9,731 nt of DNA from Acholeplasmataceae bacterium UBA5769 (GTDB lineage Bacteria > Bacillota_I > Bacilli_A > Acholeplasmatales > Acholeplasmataceae): contig DIER01000014.1 in NCBI GenBank assembly GCA_002418725.1, forward strand, positions 33,501 to 43,231, in the 5' to 3' direction. Below the pieces are notes generated by a model. It worked only from the letters and a program-made list of their open reading frames with translations, had not been told where the DNA came from and searched no databases. Of the stretch, positions 1-6,521 are shown piece by piece; position 1 is the first letter of the stretch, and the number at the start of each line of letters is the position of its first letter. A program made the translations under genes and the position numbers.

Positions 1-610
1 GAAAAATGTAATTTGATTCGTGTCTTGCAAGCAGATCGTTAGGTCCAATTCTTTTTTCGATACTATTAAAGATATTGTTTAAAACATCGACATTTTGTGC
101 ATCAAGATGTTCAACATCACAGATCACAAGATGTTTATAAGATGAGGTATCATAACCGAGTTCATCCATTTTCATCTGTAAAATTTCTGGATTAAATTTA
201 TCTTTCATGATAAGTTCAATGATAACTCGTTGATTCTCACGCTTAAATTGCTTTTGAACATTAAGAAAATGCTCTTTAATTAAAATTTCAGACATTTTTA
301 CGATGACTTTAGAGTATTGAATCACTTCATTTGAATCCCCAGTGATACCCACCACTGCAATCAACTTTTGTTCATAGAAAAGGGGTAAATTAATCCCTTT
401 ACGTGCGCCTTGATAAGATTCATCCGTAGAGATAATGAGTGGCATCAAAGTCTTTGAAACTACTAAGGCCCCTTCATGAAATGAGCCGACACGCTTCTCA
501 TCTGAACTTGCGATAATGATGCCTTCAGGTGAAATAAAATTCAAATCTTCTTGGATGACTGATTTTAATGTGTTGACAATCTCTTCTGCTTGACGCTGAT
601 TTATTTCCAT
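1..610 (-). CDS. cdaR: CdaR/PucR-family sugar-diacid (glycerate)-responsive regulator, N-terminal part, cut by window edge
   Basis: An open frame of 203 codons runs from an ATG at 610 to the left edge with no stop, so the gene continues outside the window. The first ~110 residues match the sugar-diacid recognition domain (Diacid_rec): LNFISPEGIIIASSD at 23-36, the hallmark GSFHEGA at 42-48, and NLPLFYEQKLIAVVGITG at 74-91. A linker and the start of a degenerate GGDEF-like CdaR middle domain (LVICDVEHL, about 161-169) follow. The expected C-terminal PucR-type helix-turn-helix would lie beyond the edge. In E. coli CdaR activates galactarate/glucarate/glycerate genes; here the neighbouring glycerate kinase makes D-glycerate or a glycerate glycoside the likely ligand (inference). 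The start is supported by AGAGGTG at 617-623, six bases upstream. A terminator and a separate promoter set it apart from the transporter genes. The frame is visible only by translating through the edge. Confidence 0.88.
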   Translation of the reverse strand, partial: MEINQRQAEEIVNTLKSVIQEDLNFISPEGIIIASSDEKRVGSFHEGALVVSKTLMPLIISTDESYQGARKGINLPLFYEQKLIAVVGITGDSNEVIQYSKVIVKMSEILIKEHFLNVQKQFKRENQRVIIELIMKDKFNPEILQMKMDELGYDTSSYKHLVICDVEHLDAQNVDVLNNIFNSIEKRIGPNDLLARHESNYIF

Positions 611-631
611 TTGCGACACCTCTTTAAAATC

Positions 632-640
632 ATTATAACA
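632..640 (-). promoter_or_regulatory. Extended -10 promoter of the cdaR-like regulator
   Basis: On the minus strand a perfect TATAAT (632-637) is preceded by TG and one base (638-640), the extended -10 form. It lies 21 bases upstream of the ATG at 610, so the leader would be short. No good -35 box sits 16-18 bases upstream, which fits extended -10 dependence. The promoter lies just downstream of the hairpin that ends the transporter genes, so the regulator can be expressed on its own. Confidence 0.5.
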
Positions 641-650
641 TGTCTTTGAT

Positions 651-685
651 AACAAAAAATCGGATATTTAACCCAATTTTTTGTT
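651..685 (-). terminator. Rho-independent terminator after the transporter genes
   Basis: The arms 651-664 and 672-685 pair over 14 bp (two G-T wobbles) around a 7-base loop. On the minus strand the 3' arm carries a run of six T followed by GTT, as in a terminator whose U-tract pairs with an A-tract. It begins 18 bases after the stop codon of the ATPase gene and separates it from the cdaR-like gene. The GC core is only about four pairs, so termination may be leaky. Confidence 0.55.
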
Positions 686-702
686 TAAAAGGAGGGAACT
701 GA

Positions 703-1785
703 TTATCGGATACGTCTCTCGGTGTTGGGATCAAATAAAGCCACCTGATTCGTAAAACCGACACGTATAACAGATTGCTCTTTCAAGTCAATCAAGTCAG
801 ATACAATTTTAAAAGGTTCATGATTCAGCGCTGCATTGATGATGATGTGCGACCCTTGGGGTTCAATGATCGATGCAACAGTTTCAAAGAGCGCATGTTT
901 TTGGTTGATGGTTATTTGCTCAGGTCGAACGGATAAAATAATCTTCTTTCCAAGATAACCTTCGCTCAATGTCTTCAATGCACTGCCTTCATAAGGGAAT
1001 TTAAACATATCGTGGATAAGAATCATTCTACCATCAACTTCTGTCACCGTTACTTCAAAGAAATTAGCGGGTGGTGAACCAATGAATTTAGCAATAAACA
1101 TCGTATCGCTATCGTGATAAATCTCATTAGGTGTTCCGATTTGTTCAATTAACCCTTGGTTCATAACGACGATGCGATCTGCTAAACTTAAAGCTTCTGA
1201 TTGGTCGTGTGTTACAAAAATAGAGGTTGATTTCAGTTCATGATGAATGCGTTTCAAATCTGTGCGCATCGCAACACGAAGTTTCGCATCAAGATTAGAT
1301 AACGGTTCATCCATCAAAAACAATTTAGGTTTTACGGCAATAGCTCTTGCTACTGCTACCCTTTGGCGTTGACCACCAGAAAGTTGACTTGGATATCGTT
1401 TTAAATAATCTTTAATGTCTGCGATTTCTGCGACTTCATTGACGATTTGTTCAATCTCTTCTTTTGATTTTTTCTGTAGTTTTAGTGCATAAGCAACGTT
1501 GTCATAAACTGACATGTGTGGCCATACTGCATAGCTTTGAAAAATCATGGAAATACCGCGATCCTTGGGTTCAAGACCGATAATGGATTTATCTTCTAGA
1601 ATGATATCACCTGAAGTTACGGATTCAAGACCAGCAATCATTCGCAGTGTTGTGGTTTTTCCACAACCTGAAGGACCTAAAAAGGCAATAAATTCACCTT
1701 TCTCAATCTCTAAGTTAAAGTCTTTAACAGCTTCAACTTTATTATTGTATATTTTTTTCACATGTTTAAAAGTTAGGTATGCCAT
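703..1785 (-). CDS. ugpC: Sugar ABC transporter ATP-binding protein, MsmK/UgpC/MalK type
   Basis: This is the ATPase that powers uptake through the two permeases encoded just before it. All nucleotide-binding motifs are intact: Walker A GPSGCGKTT (37-45), Q-loop FQS with Q83, signature LSGGQ (135-139), Walker B LFLMDE (155-160), D-loop SNLD, and switch His in VTHDQ (H193). After about residue 235 (FIGSPPANFF) comes the C-terminal OB/TOBE-like regulatory domain typical of the MalK/MsmK/UgpC group; 360 residues is the usual length. The ATG at 1785 follows AAAGGA at 5-6 bases, and that site overlaps the TAG stop of the preceding permease gene, which implies translational coupling. Many Gram-positive species share one MsmK among several sugar importers; this one is encoded with its permeases, so it is probably dedicated. 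The symbol denotes the family and does not imply a glycerol-phosphate substrate. Confidence 0.93.
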   Translation of the reverse strand: MAYLTFKHVKKIYNNKVEAVKDFNLEIEKGEFIAFLGPSGCGKTTTLRMIAGLESVTSGDIILEDKSIIGLEPKDRGISMIFQSYAVWPHMSVYDNVAYALKLQKKSKEEIEQIVNEVAEIADIKDYLKRYPSQLSGGQRQRVAVARAIAVKPKLFLMDEPLSNLDAKLRVAMRTDLKRIHHELKSTSIFVTHDQSEALSLADRIVVMNQGLIEQIGTPNEIYHDSDTMFIAKFIGSPPANFFEVTVTEVDGRMILIHDMFKFPYEGSALKTLSEGYLGKKIILSVRPEQITINQKHALFETVASIIEPQGSHIIINAALNHEPFKIVSDLIDLKEQSVIRVGFTNQVALFDPNTERRIR

Positions 1786-1797
1786 AAATAGTCCTTT

Positions 1798-2823
1798 CTA
1801 GCCCCACATCTTATTGATGTAGTTCTTCAATAAGAAAGTAAAGACCAATGCTGGGAGGATGAGAATCACTGCACCTGCTGCTGAGTAGTTAATGGACGCA
1901 CTTCCACCAATTGATTTATAGATTAAAAGTGCTAATGTTTGATTGCGGTCTGTAAGTAAAAGGGATACCGCTGTATCGTTCCACGCGGTGATGAACGCAT
2001 ACATACTTGAAGCTGCAAAGGCAGGTAAAACCAAGGGGAAGGTAATCTTCAAGAAAGTTTTTAATTTGGTTGCACCAAAGACGTAACTTGCTTCTTCGTA
2101 TTCTTTGTTAATCCCAAGAAAAATACTTCGTGTAATCCAGGCGGTAAGACCAATGTTTGGAATCGAGTAAATGATAGCAAGTCCAAGCATCGTATCAAAC
2201 ATACCATAGCGAATGAGCAGAATAGCCATTGGCACCGAAATAGAAACCACTGGAAACATTCTCACTACAAGACTTGCAACACCAATAGCCTCTTTTCCTT
2301 TGATCTTGGTTCTGGCTAGAGCATAACCAACTGATCCACCAATCGTCATGGAAATCAAAATGGTTAATAGTGCAGCTTGTATACTGTTTATAAGCGCTTT
2401 GTCAGCACCACTAAAAACACTGAAAAACTTTGTGAAGTTTCTAAAAATATTTTTATAATAACGCAGTTCAATCGCTTCACCAGAAGATTTTGCGAGAAGA
2501 AAATCTTCTTCCAGTTGTTCTTCTGTTTTGGAAATATTGAGATAATCTTCTAAATATTTTTGAATGCGATCAAATCTTGAACTTATATATAAGTCCTCAT
2601 AGTCACCTCTTGCATTTTCACGTTCGATAACATAGTAACTTCCATCGGTATCCCAACTCACTCGTAGATCATGAGATAACGAAGGCAAGACACTCTTAGG
2701 GTAGTCATACGTTTCTATGGTTGAAGAAAATGAAATGGTGGTTAAGTATAACACAGGGATAATCACCGTCATGACTAAAGTGAAAAGAAGCCCGTAAAAT
2801 AACGTTTTTTTGACGAGATGCAT
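1798..2823 (-). CDS. Sugar ABC transporter permease, MalG type, with an enlarged extracellular loop
   Basis: This inner-membrane subunit of a carbohydrate importer (BPD_transp_1 fold) has a first membrane helix at about residues 7-30. The remaining helices start near 145, and the EAA loop that docks on the ATPase is at 243-267 (E244-A245-S246, G250, P267). I place the start at the ATG at 2823, giving 341 residues: GGAGGG at 2831-2836 sits 7 bases upstream, and the TGA stop of the preceding permease shares a base with this ATG. A longer frame from 2838 would put its own start inside that ribosome site. MalG-type partners are commonly about 270-300 residues; the excess here is a hydrophilic segment at about residues 48-121, inserted between the usual E...P..LP motif after helix 1 and the YYKNIFRN segment. 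This segment should face outward. Substrate is inferred from context. Confidence 0.92.
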   Translation of the reverse strand: MHLVKKTLFYGLLFTLVMTVIIPVLYLTTISFSSTIETYDYPKSVLPSLSHDLRVSWDTDGSYYVIERENARGDYEDLYISSRFDRIQKYLEDYLNISKTEEQLEEDFLLAKSSGEAIELRYYKNIFRNFTKFFSVFSGADKALINSIQAALLTILISMTIGGSVGYALARTKIKGKEAIGVASLVVRMFPVVSISVPMAILLIRYGMFDTMLGLAIIYSIPNIGLTAWITRSIFLGINKEYEEASYVFGATKLKTFLKITFPLVLPAFAASSMYAFITAWNDTAVSLLLTDRNQTLALLIYKSIGGSASINYSAAGAVILILPALVFTFLLKNYINKMWG

Positions 2824-3743
2824 CAGTCTTCCCTCCATTTCTTTGTTTTGGTGAATTTAATGAAGAGAAATGCGACAAGTAAAACCACCAAAAGGGTAAA
2901 GATGGAATAGGTCACTGCCATACGATAAGAATCGGTTGCTGTTCGAACTTTATCCGTGTAATAAACGATTCGCTCTAAGAGGAAAGGGACACGATTGAAT
3001 CCGAAAATCATCACGCCGATAAGCCATACTTGTAATCCAGCAATCAGTCTTAATAAAAGTGCAGTGATGATTGATGGTTTAATAATTGGAATAACAATAT
3101 CTTTGATCGCTTGCATTTTGTTTGCGCCAAACACGAATGCAGCCTCTTTATATTCGTTGTTAAAGTTTTGCAATCCTGCGAGCATGATGATCATTACGGA
3201 AGGTAAAACGGTCCAGGTATCAATCAAAATAATCATCAAGAGTGCGTCAAATCCAGAAACGTTTTTCCATATGCGTGGCGATGACATCCACTGGAAAAAC
3301 TCAAACAAGTTTTGAACACCTGTGGTTTCTAAAAACGAATTGATCCAACCCGTTTCAGCTAACCCCGTGTTCCATAAAATACCTACTGCCGATTGTGGTA
3401 ATGCCATGGGAATAAGCATGATGAAAAGAAACATTTTTGATCCTTTAAAATTGCGATTGATCAATAATGCAAGACCCAGTGCTAAAACGAATTGAATGAT
3501 GATTGATATACCAGCAAACAACAGTGTGTTGATCAAGGCTTCATCGAAGAGTGGATCATCAAACATCATTTGAAAGTTAGTGAATCCAAAGTTGCCTGAT
3601 GCTGTGGTCAAACTTTGAATGAGCGAAAGCATCACGGGCATAAACCAAAACAATAAGTAGAATAGGAGTGCTGGCACTAAAAACATGTAGGGTGATTTAA
3701 AGAAGTTAAACGGTTTTTTGCCAATAGGTTGTGACTCCGTCAT
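2823..3743 (-). CDS. Sugar ABC transporter permease, MalF/UgpA type
   Basis: This is the first of the two membrane subunits of a carbohydrate importer. It has a short N-terminal cytoplasmic tail, a membrane helix at about 19-42 (ending in PVMLSLIQSL), further helices from about 70, and a canonical EAA loop E200-A201-A202 with G206 and P219/P223 that contacts the ATPase. The length of 306 residues is normal for this group, which lacks the large extra loop of enteric MalF. The ATG at 3743 has AGGTGA at 3751-3756, 7 bases upstream. Its TGA stop overlaps the start of the next permease gene by one base, the usual arrangement for two subunits made in equal amounts. A terminator-like hairpin lies between it and the binding-protein gene upstream, so it probably depends on read-through. 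Family assignment is firm; the transported glycoside is an inference from neighbours. Confidence 0.93.
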   Translation of the reverse strand: MTESQPIGKKPFNFFKSPYMFLVPALLFYLLFWFMPVMLSLIQSLTTASGNFGFTNFQMMFDDPLFDEALINTLLFAGISIIIQFVLALGLALLINRNFKGSKMFLFIMLIPMALPQSAVGILWNTGLAETGWINSFLETTGVQNLFEFFQWMSSPRIWKNVSGFDALLMIILIDTWTVLPSVMIIMLAGLQNFNNEYKEAAFVFGANKMQAIKDIVIPIIKPSIITALLLRLIAGLQVWLIGVMIFGFNRVPFLLERIVYYTDKVRTATDSYRMAVTYSIFTLLVVLLVAFLFIKFTKTKKWRED

Positions 3744-3780
3744 GATGGACTCACCTCATTTCCATAAGAGATTGTTTTCG

Positions 3781-3818
3781 AAAAAACACAAGAAGGGTAA
3801 GTAATTTGCCCTTCTTGT
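3781..3818 (-). terminator. Hairpin terminator/attenuator between binding-protein and permease genes
   Basis: A perfect 10-bp stem (ACAAGAAGGG at 3788-3797 with CCCTTCTTGT at 3809-3818) encloses an 11-base loop. On the minus strand it is followed directly by G and six T (3781-3787). It lies 22 bases after the stop of the binding-protein gene. No clear promoter was seen between it and the permease gene, so it most likely works as a partial terminator that keeps binding protein in excess over permeases. Confidence 0.82.
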
Positions 3819-3840
3819 ATCGATTCAGTTTGTTATAAAA

Positions 3841-5076
3841 CTATTTTTTTAATCCGTCTAAAATAGCTTGTTCTTCATTTAAGCGTGTTTGTAAGTTTGC
3901 AAGTGTGATTGTACCATTCATAATACCTGAGAAAATACGGTCATAGGTTTCTTTTGCTGAAGACCATGAGGTAAATTCAGAAATCATTTGTAGGCCTTCT
4001 ACATTTGCATTCTTTAATGTTTCAAGACCTTGCTTGATTACGATGTCACTAGGATCGTTAGAAAGTTGTGCGGTTGCTTCTGCTAATGTTGGAATGGTTC
4101 CAAGTGCAGCATAAACGATTTGTTCAGGTGCAGTATACCACTTAATGAATTCTTCTGCCAATGCTTTGTTAGGTGCATTTTTAACAATACCAATACCGTG
4201 ACCACCAGCGATTGAACCAGCTTTACCTGTAGTTCCTCTTGGACCTGGGAATACTTCGTAACGTGCTGGTGCAGCATTTACAGCGTTAGCAATAGGTGTC
4301 ATAAGGTCAAATGCAAGAACCACTGAACCTGATGCCATCATGGTTGCAGAATCAAGTGTTGTTGCACTTTCTGGATGGATATTAGCTTTCATGGAAAGGA
4401 TATCTTGCCATGCCTTTAAGTTACCTGCATCATTAAGCGCTGGGAATGTACCACCATTTGATAGTGCCATACCACCAACTTGATAAAGTAATTGCTTAAT
4501 AGGTTCACCCTTCATCATGATCGAGTTTCCACCAATGGCAGCAGCCCATGCAGCGAAATCTTCCCAAGTGTAGTTACCAGCTAAGATTTGTTCTTTTGTT
4601 AATCCACTAGGTAATGTGTTAAATGCTGTTTTATTTGCATAGGATAAATAAACATCTGAATTTACTGGGAAGAAATAACGATTTCCACCAGAAACAGTTG
4701 ATCCATCAAATGCGGATAAAAATGTGCGATCATCCATCTCATCTTCGAGTGCGTTAACATTTTCCATATAACCTGCGCCGATGTAGTCATCCATGGTGCC
4801 ATAATGTGAGATCAATAAATCAATGGTGTAGTTCTTGGCTTTTTGTTCTGAGTCAACCTTATTAAAGGTATCTTCTGCTTGCGCTAACGTTTCAAAACGA
4901 ATGACAACGTTATGCTCTTTTTCGAAAGCTTCAAAAATTTCGTTTCGATAAATTTCTTTCTCTGCAACTTCACGTGCAAAGTCACTGTAAATCACAAGTT
5001 CTTTAGGTTCCGATTGGCAACCAAATAGAACAATAGCGGATACAGTTATAAACATCAAAGCTAACAATTTTTTCAT
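3841..5076 (-). CDS. Extracellular sugar-binding lipoprotein of the ABC importer (SBP family 1)
   Basis: This is a surface-anchored solute-binding protein that captures the substrate for the permease pair. A lipoprotein signal peptide is clear: MKK, a hydrophobic stretch at 4-18, and the lipobox L17-F-G-C20, with Cys20 as the predicted lipid-modified residue. The mature part has the family 1 pattern: a first strand ELVIYSDF (26-33), a WEDFAAWAAAI segment (171-181), a Gly-rich GSIAGGHGIGIVKN segment and a later AEEFIKWYTAPEQ. At 411 residues it is of usual length. The ATG at 5076 is preceded by AAGGAGA with about 7 bases of spacing. Upstream are an extended -10 promoter and a cre-like site, and downstream is a terminator hairpin, a set-up that favours high expression. 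Glucosylglycerate or a related glycoside is the likely ligand because of the phosphorylase and glycerate kinase upstream; the protein alone does not reveal the ligand. Confidence 0.92.
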   Translation of the reverse strand: MKKLLALMFITVSAIVLFGCQSEPKELVIYSDFAREVAEKEIYRNEIFEAFEKEHNVVIRFETLAQAEDTFNKVDSEQKAKNYTIDLLISHYGTMDDYIGAGYMENVNALEDEMDDRTFLSAFDGSTVSGGNRYFFPVNSDVYLSYANKTAFNTLPSGLTKEQILAGNYTWEDFAAWAAAIGGNSIMMKGEPIKQLLYQVGGMALSNGGTFPALNDAGNLKAWQDILSMKANIHPESATTLDSATMMASGSVVLAFDLMTPIANAVNAAPARYEVFPGPRGTTGKAGSIAGGHGIGIVKNAPNKALAEEFIKWYTAPEQIVYAALGTIPTLAEATAQLSNDPSDIVIKQGLETLKNANVEGLQMISEFTSWSSAKETYDRIFSGIMNGTITLANLQTRLNEEQAILDGLKK

Positions 5077-5087
5077 ACTTTTCTCCT

Positions 5088-5094
5088 TTTTTTA
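5088..5094 (-). promoter_or_regulatory. Ribosome binding site of the binding-protein gene
   Basis: A strong purine-rich Shine-Dalgarno segment (AAAAGGAGAAAA on the minus strand) lies just upstream of the ATG at 5076. It is among the closest to consensus in this window, in keeping with the large amounts of binding protein such importers need. Confidence 0.6.
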
Positions 5095-5111
5095 TCTTTC
5101 TTATGATTTGC

Positions 5112-5120
5112 ATTATATCA
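5112..5120 (-). promoter_or_regulatory. Extended -10 promoter of the transporter genes
   Basis: On the minus strand a perfect TATAAT (5112-5117) is preceded by TG and one base (5118-5120), an extended -10 element, 35 bases upstream of the binding-protein ATG. The -35 position holds only a poor match (TGTTTA at 5135-5140), which overlaps the cre-like site. No terminator is visible between the glycosyltransferase gene and this point, so the transporter genes may be read both from here and by read-through. Confidence 0.6.
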
Positions 5121-5123
5121 TGC

Positions 5124-5137
5124 TGAAAGCGTTTTAA
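5124..5137. promoter_or_regulatory. cre-like catabolite-repression site at the transporter promoter
   Basis: TGAAAGCGTTTTAA; read on the minus strand, TTAAAACGCTTTCA matches 13 of 14 positions of the classical CcpA site TGWNANCGNTNWCA. The only miss is the second base. It starts 6 bases upstream of the TATAAT, so a bound CcpA would block RNA polymerase. Whether the organism has CcpA cannot be seen here. A weaker look-alike (12 of 14) lies at 5167-5180, over the end of the glycosyltransferase gene. Confidence 0.6.
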
Positions 5138-5144
5138 ACATGTT

Positions 5145-5167
5145 ACATCAAATAAAATACTTGATAT
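5145..5167. repeat. Imperfect inverted repeat upstream of the transporter promoter
   Basis: The arms ACATCAA (5145-5151) and TTGATAT (5161-5167) pair with one mismatch across a 9-base AT spacer. It lies upstream of the -35 position, where an activator would bind. It is a possible operator for the local CdaR-like regulator, but in such AT-rich DNA chance is a fair alternative. Confidence 0.25.
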
Positions 5168-5177
5168 GAAACCGTAT

Positions 5178-6521
5178 TTATATGTTACCTAGAATAGATT
5201 CGATGTGATGGCGTAAAGCTTGATATGATAAATGCTTTTGCGCGATCTCAAAGTTTCTTGAAGTCATCATCAAGTATGTTTTTTGAGAGGTAAGGGTATC
5301 TATAAGCGTTTGTGCAGCATGATGGATGATTTCTTTTGATACACACACATAACCATCATCGTTTTTGTGATATTGATCACCCAGTGAGATGAGATTAAAA
5401 CCAAATGGTTTGATATCTGTTTTAAAAACGGGATACTCGTAAATGACGATAGGTTTTTTAGCAAATAGACCTTCTAAAAGTTGATTACCCCATCCCTCTA
5501 AAATGGATGGATAGGTAATAGCATCAGAAATCGTATAAACATCCCATAAAGCGAAAATGCCTTTTACATCGTCTCTCTTAGAACCAATCATCTCATGAAT
5601 CATGTGTACCTGATAGGGCATGCTATCCATTTTCTTTTGAAGGTTTATAAAGAGGTCTTTTCGCATTTCATTTAAGCCAGCGATGACAAAATGAATGTTT
5701 GACTCTTTGGTAAAGGTTCTACCGTCATAGAGTTTCTTACCAATCATGTGATCTTTCATCTGGTACAATGCATGGGTCACATCCAGTGCCAGTTCAATGG
5801 CCTTTCGGTCTTCAATACGAGTTGCTTGCAAGATAACAACATCGTTATCTTGAATCTTTAGTCTTTTTCTTAAAAGCGTTGAGTAAGGTGTATGAACCCA
5901 TTCGTCTTCATCGAAGTCAAAGACATTGGGAACGACATAACCTTCAATTTGTCTTCTTTGATAGAGTTCCTCTTTAGCCAGATGATTGATTAAGCAATGT
6001 TTGGTTAATCCTTCAACGTGGTAAGGAAACAAGGTGTCGAGATATGTTTGAATAAACGGTGCCGTTGGATGCGTATAACGCTCTCTTTCCCAGAAAAAAT
6101 CGTGATGATGATAGATGGTTTTTATACCCAGTTTTTTGATCACATTGGCAATTGCGATCCCTGTGGGCAGGTGTAGACCAAGGGACGAAACGTTATTTGG
6201 GATCATCAGTTCAATGTTTTCTTTTTGGATAATATTTGTAAGTTTCTCTTCGATGACAAATGATAGTTTGAGTATGTCTTTGTGAAGCTCATCAGGAGTT
6301 TCATAATCAGTGAGTTGTTCATAACAATTTTTAAAGAGTTTACGGTGAATATCACTTAAAATAGACATCTCTGGAATCAAGAAAGCTTTGGCTTGATTTT
6401 CTTCTGCAGCAGCATAAATCACTTTATGTCCCATCGCTTCTAAAACATGTTTCCATTTGTTCATTTCAAGAGAAACCCCGTCGGTTGCACCAACTCTAAA
6501 ATGGATCATTAGAATATTCAT
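5178..6521 (-). CDS. GT4-fold retaining glycosyltransferase or phosphorylase acting in a glucosylglycerate locus
   Basis: This is a two-domain GT-B protein of 447 residues. The N-terminal domain begins MNILMIHFRVGATDGVS (1-17), a GT4-style G-x-D-G-V-S entry motif, and contains an HHHDFFWERERY segment (138-149). The C-terminal domain has the basic pair R235/K240 (ATRIEDRK) expected to hold the phosphate(s) of the donor, and a perfect EX7E motif, E342 to E350 (EGWGNQLLE). No signal peptide or membrane helix is seen, so it acts in the cytoplasm. Its ATG overlaps the stop of the phosphorylase gene by 4 bp (ATGA), with AAGGTGG upstream, so the two are translationally coupled. Sugar and acceptor are not determined by sequence. 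Context suggests transfer to, or removal of a sugar from, glucosylglycerate: candidates are a mannosylglucosylglycerate-type synthase or a phosphorylase running in reverse. Fungal trehalose phosphorylases show that the GT4 fold can phosphorolyse. Confidence 0.8.
   Translation of the reverse strand: MNILMIHFRVGATDGVSLEMNKWKHVLEAMGHKVIYAAAEENQAKAFLIPEMSILSDIHRKLFKNCYEQLTDYETPDELHKDILKLSFVIEEKLTNIIQKENIELMIPNNVSSLGLHLPTGIAIANVIKKLGIKTIYHHHDFFWERERYTHPTAPFIQTYLDTLFPYHVEGLTKHCLINHLAKEELYQRRQIEGYVVPNVFDFDEDEWVHTPYSTLLRKRLKIQDNDVVILQATRIEDRKAIELALDVTHALYQMKDHMIGKKLYDGRTFTKESNIHFVIAGLNEMRKDLFINLQKKMDSMPYQVHMIHEMIGSKRDDVKGIFALWDVYTISDAITYPSILEGWGNQLLEGLFAKKPIVIYEYPVFKTDIKPFGFNLISLGDQYHKNDDGYVCVSKEIIHHAAQTLIDTLTSQKTYLMMTSRNFEIAQKHLSYQALRHHIESILGNI

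Noticed and set aside
638..642. A shared ACATG motif near the three promoters (about 638, 5138 and 9328) as a common CdaR operator
   Set aside because: Five bases in AT-rich DNA recur by chance, distances to the -10 differ, and one copy simply forms part of an extended -10.
1547..1801. 84-residue open frame on the plus strand
   Set aside because: It lies wholly opposite the conserved N-terminal ATPase domain, has no family resemblance, and no sensible ribosome site; it is a shadow frame.
2823..2838. Upstream ATG at 2838 as start of the MalG-type permease
   Set aside because: It would lie directly over the GGAGGG ribosome site that fits the ATG at 2823, and it lacks its own site.
2995..3315. 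106-residue open frame on the plus strand
   Set aside because: Antisense to the MalF-type permease; its hydrophobic look comes from the membrane-helix codons of the real gene.
4083..4277. 64-residue open frame on the minus strand
   Set aside because: Same-strand frame shift within the binding-protein gene; no start signal or homology.
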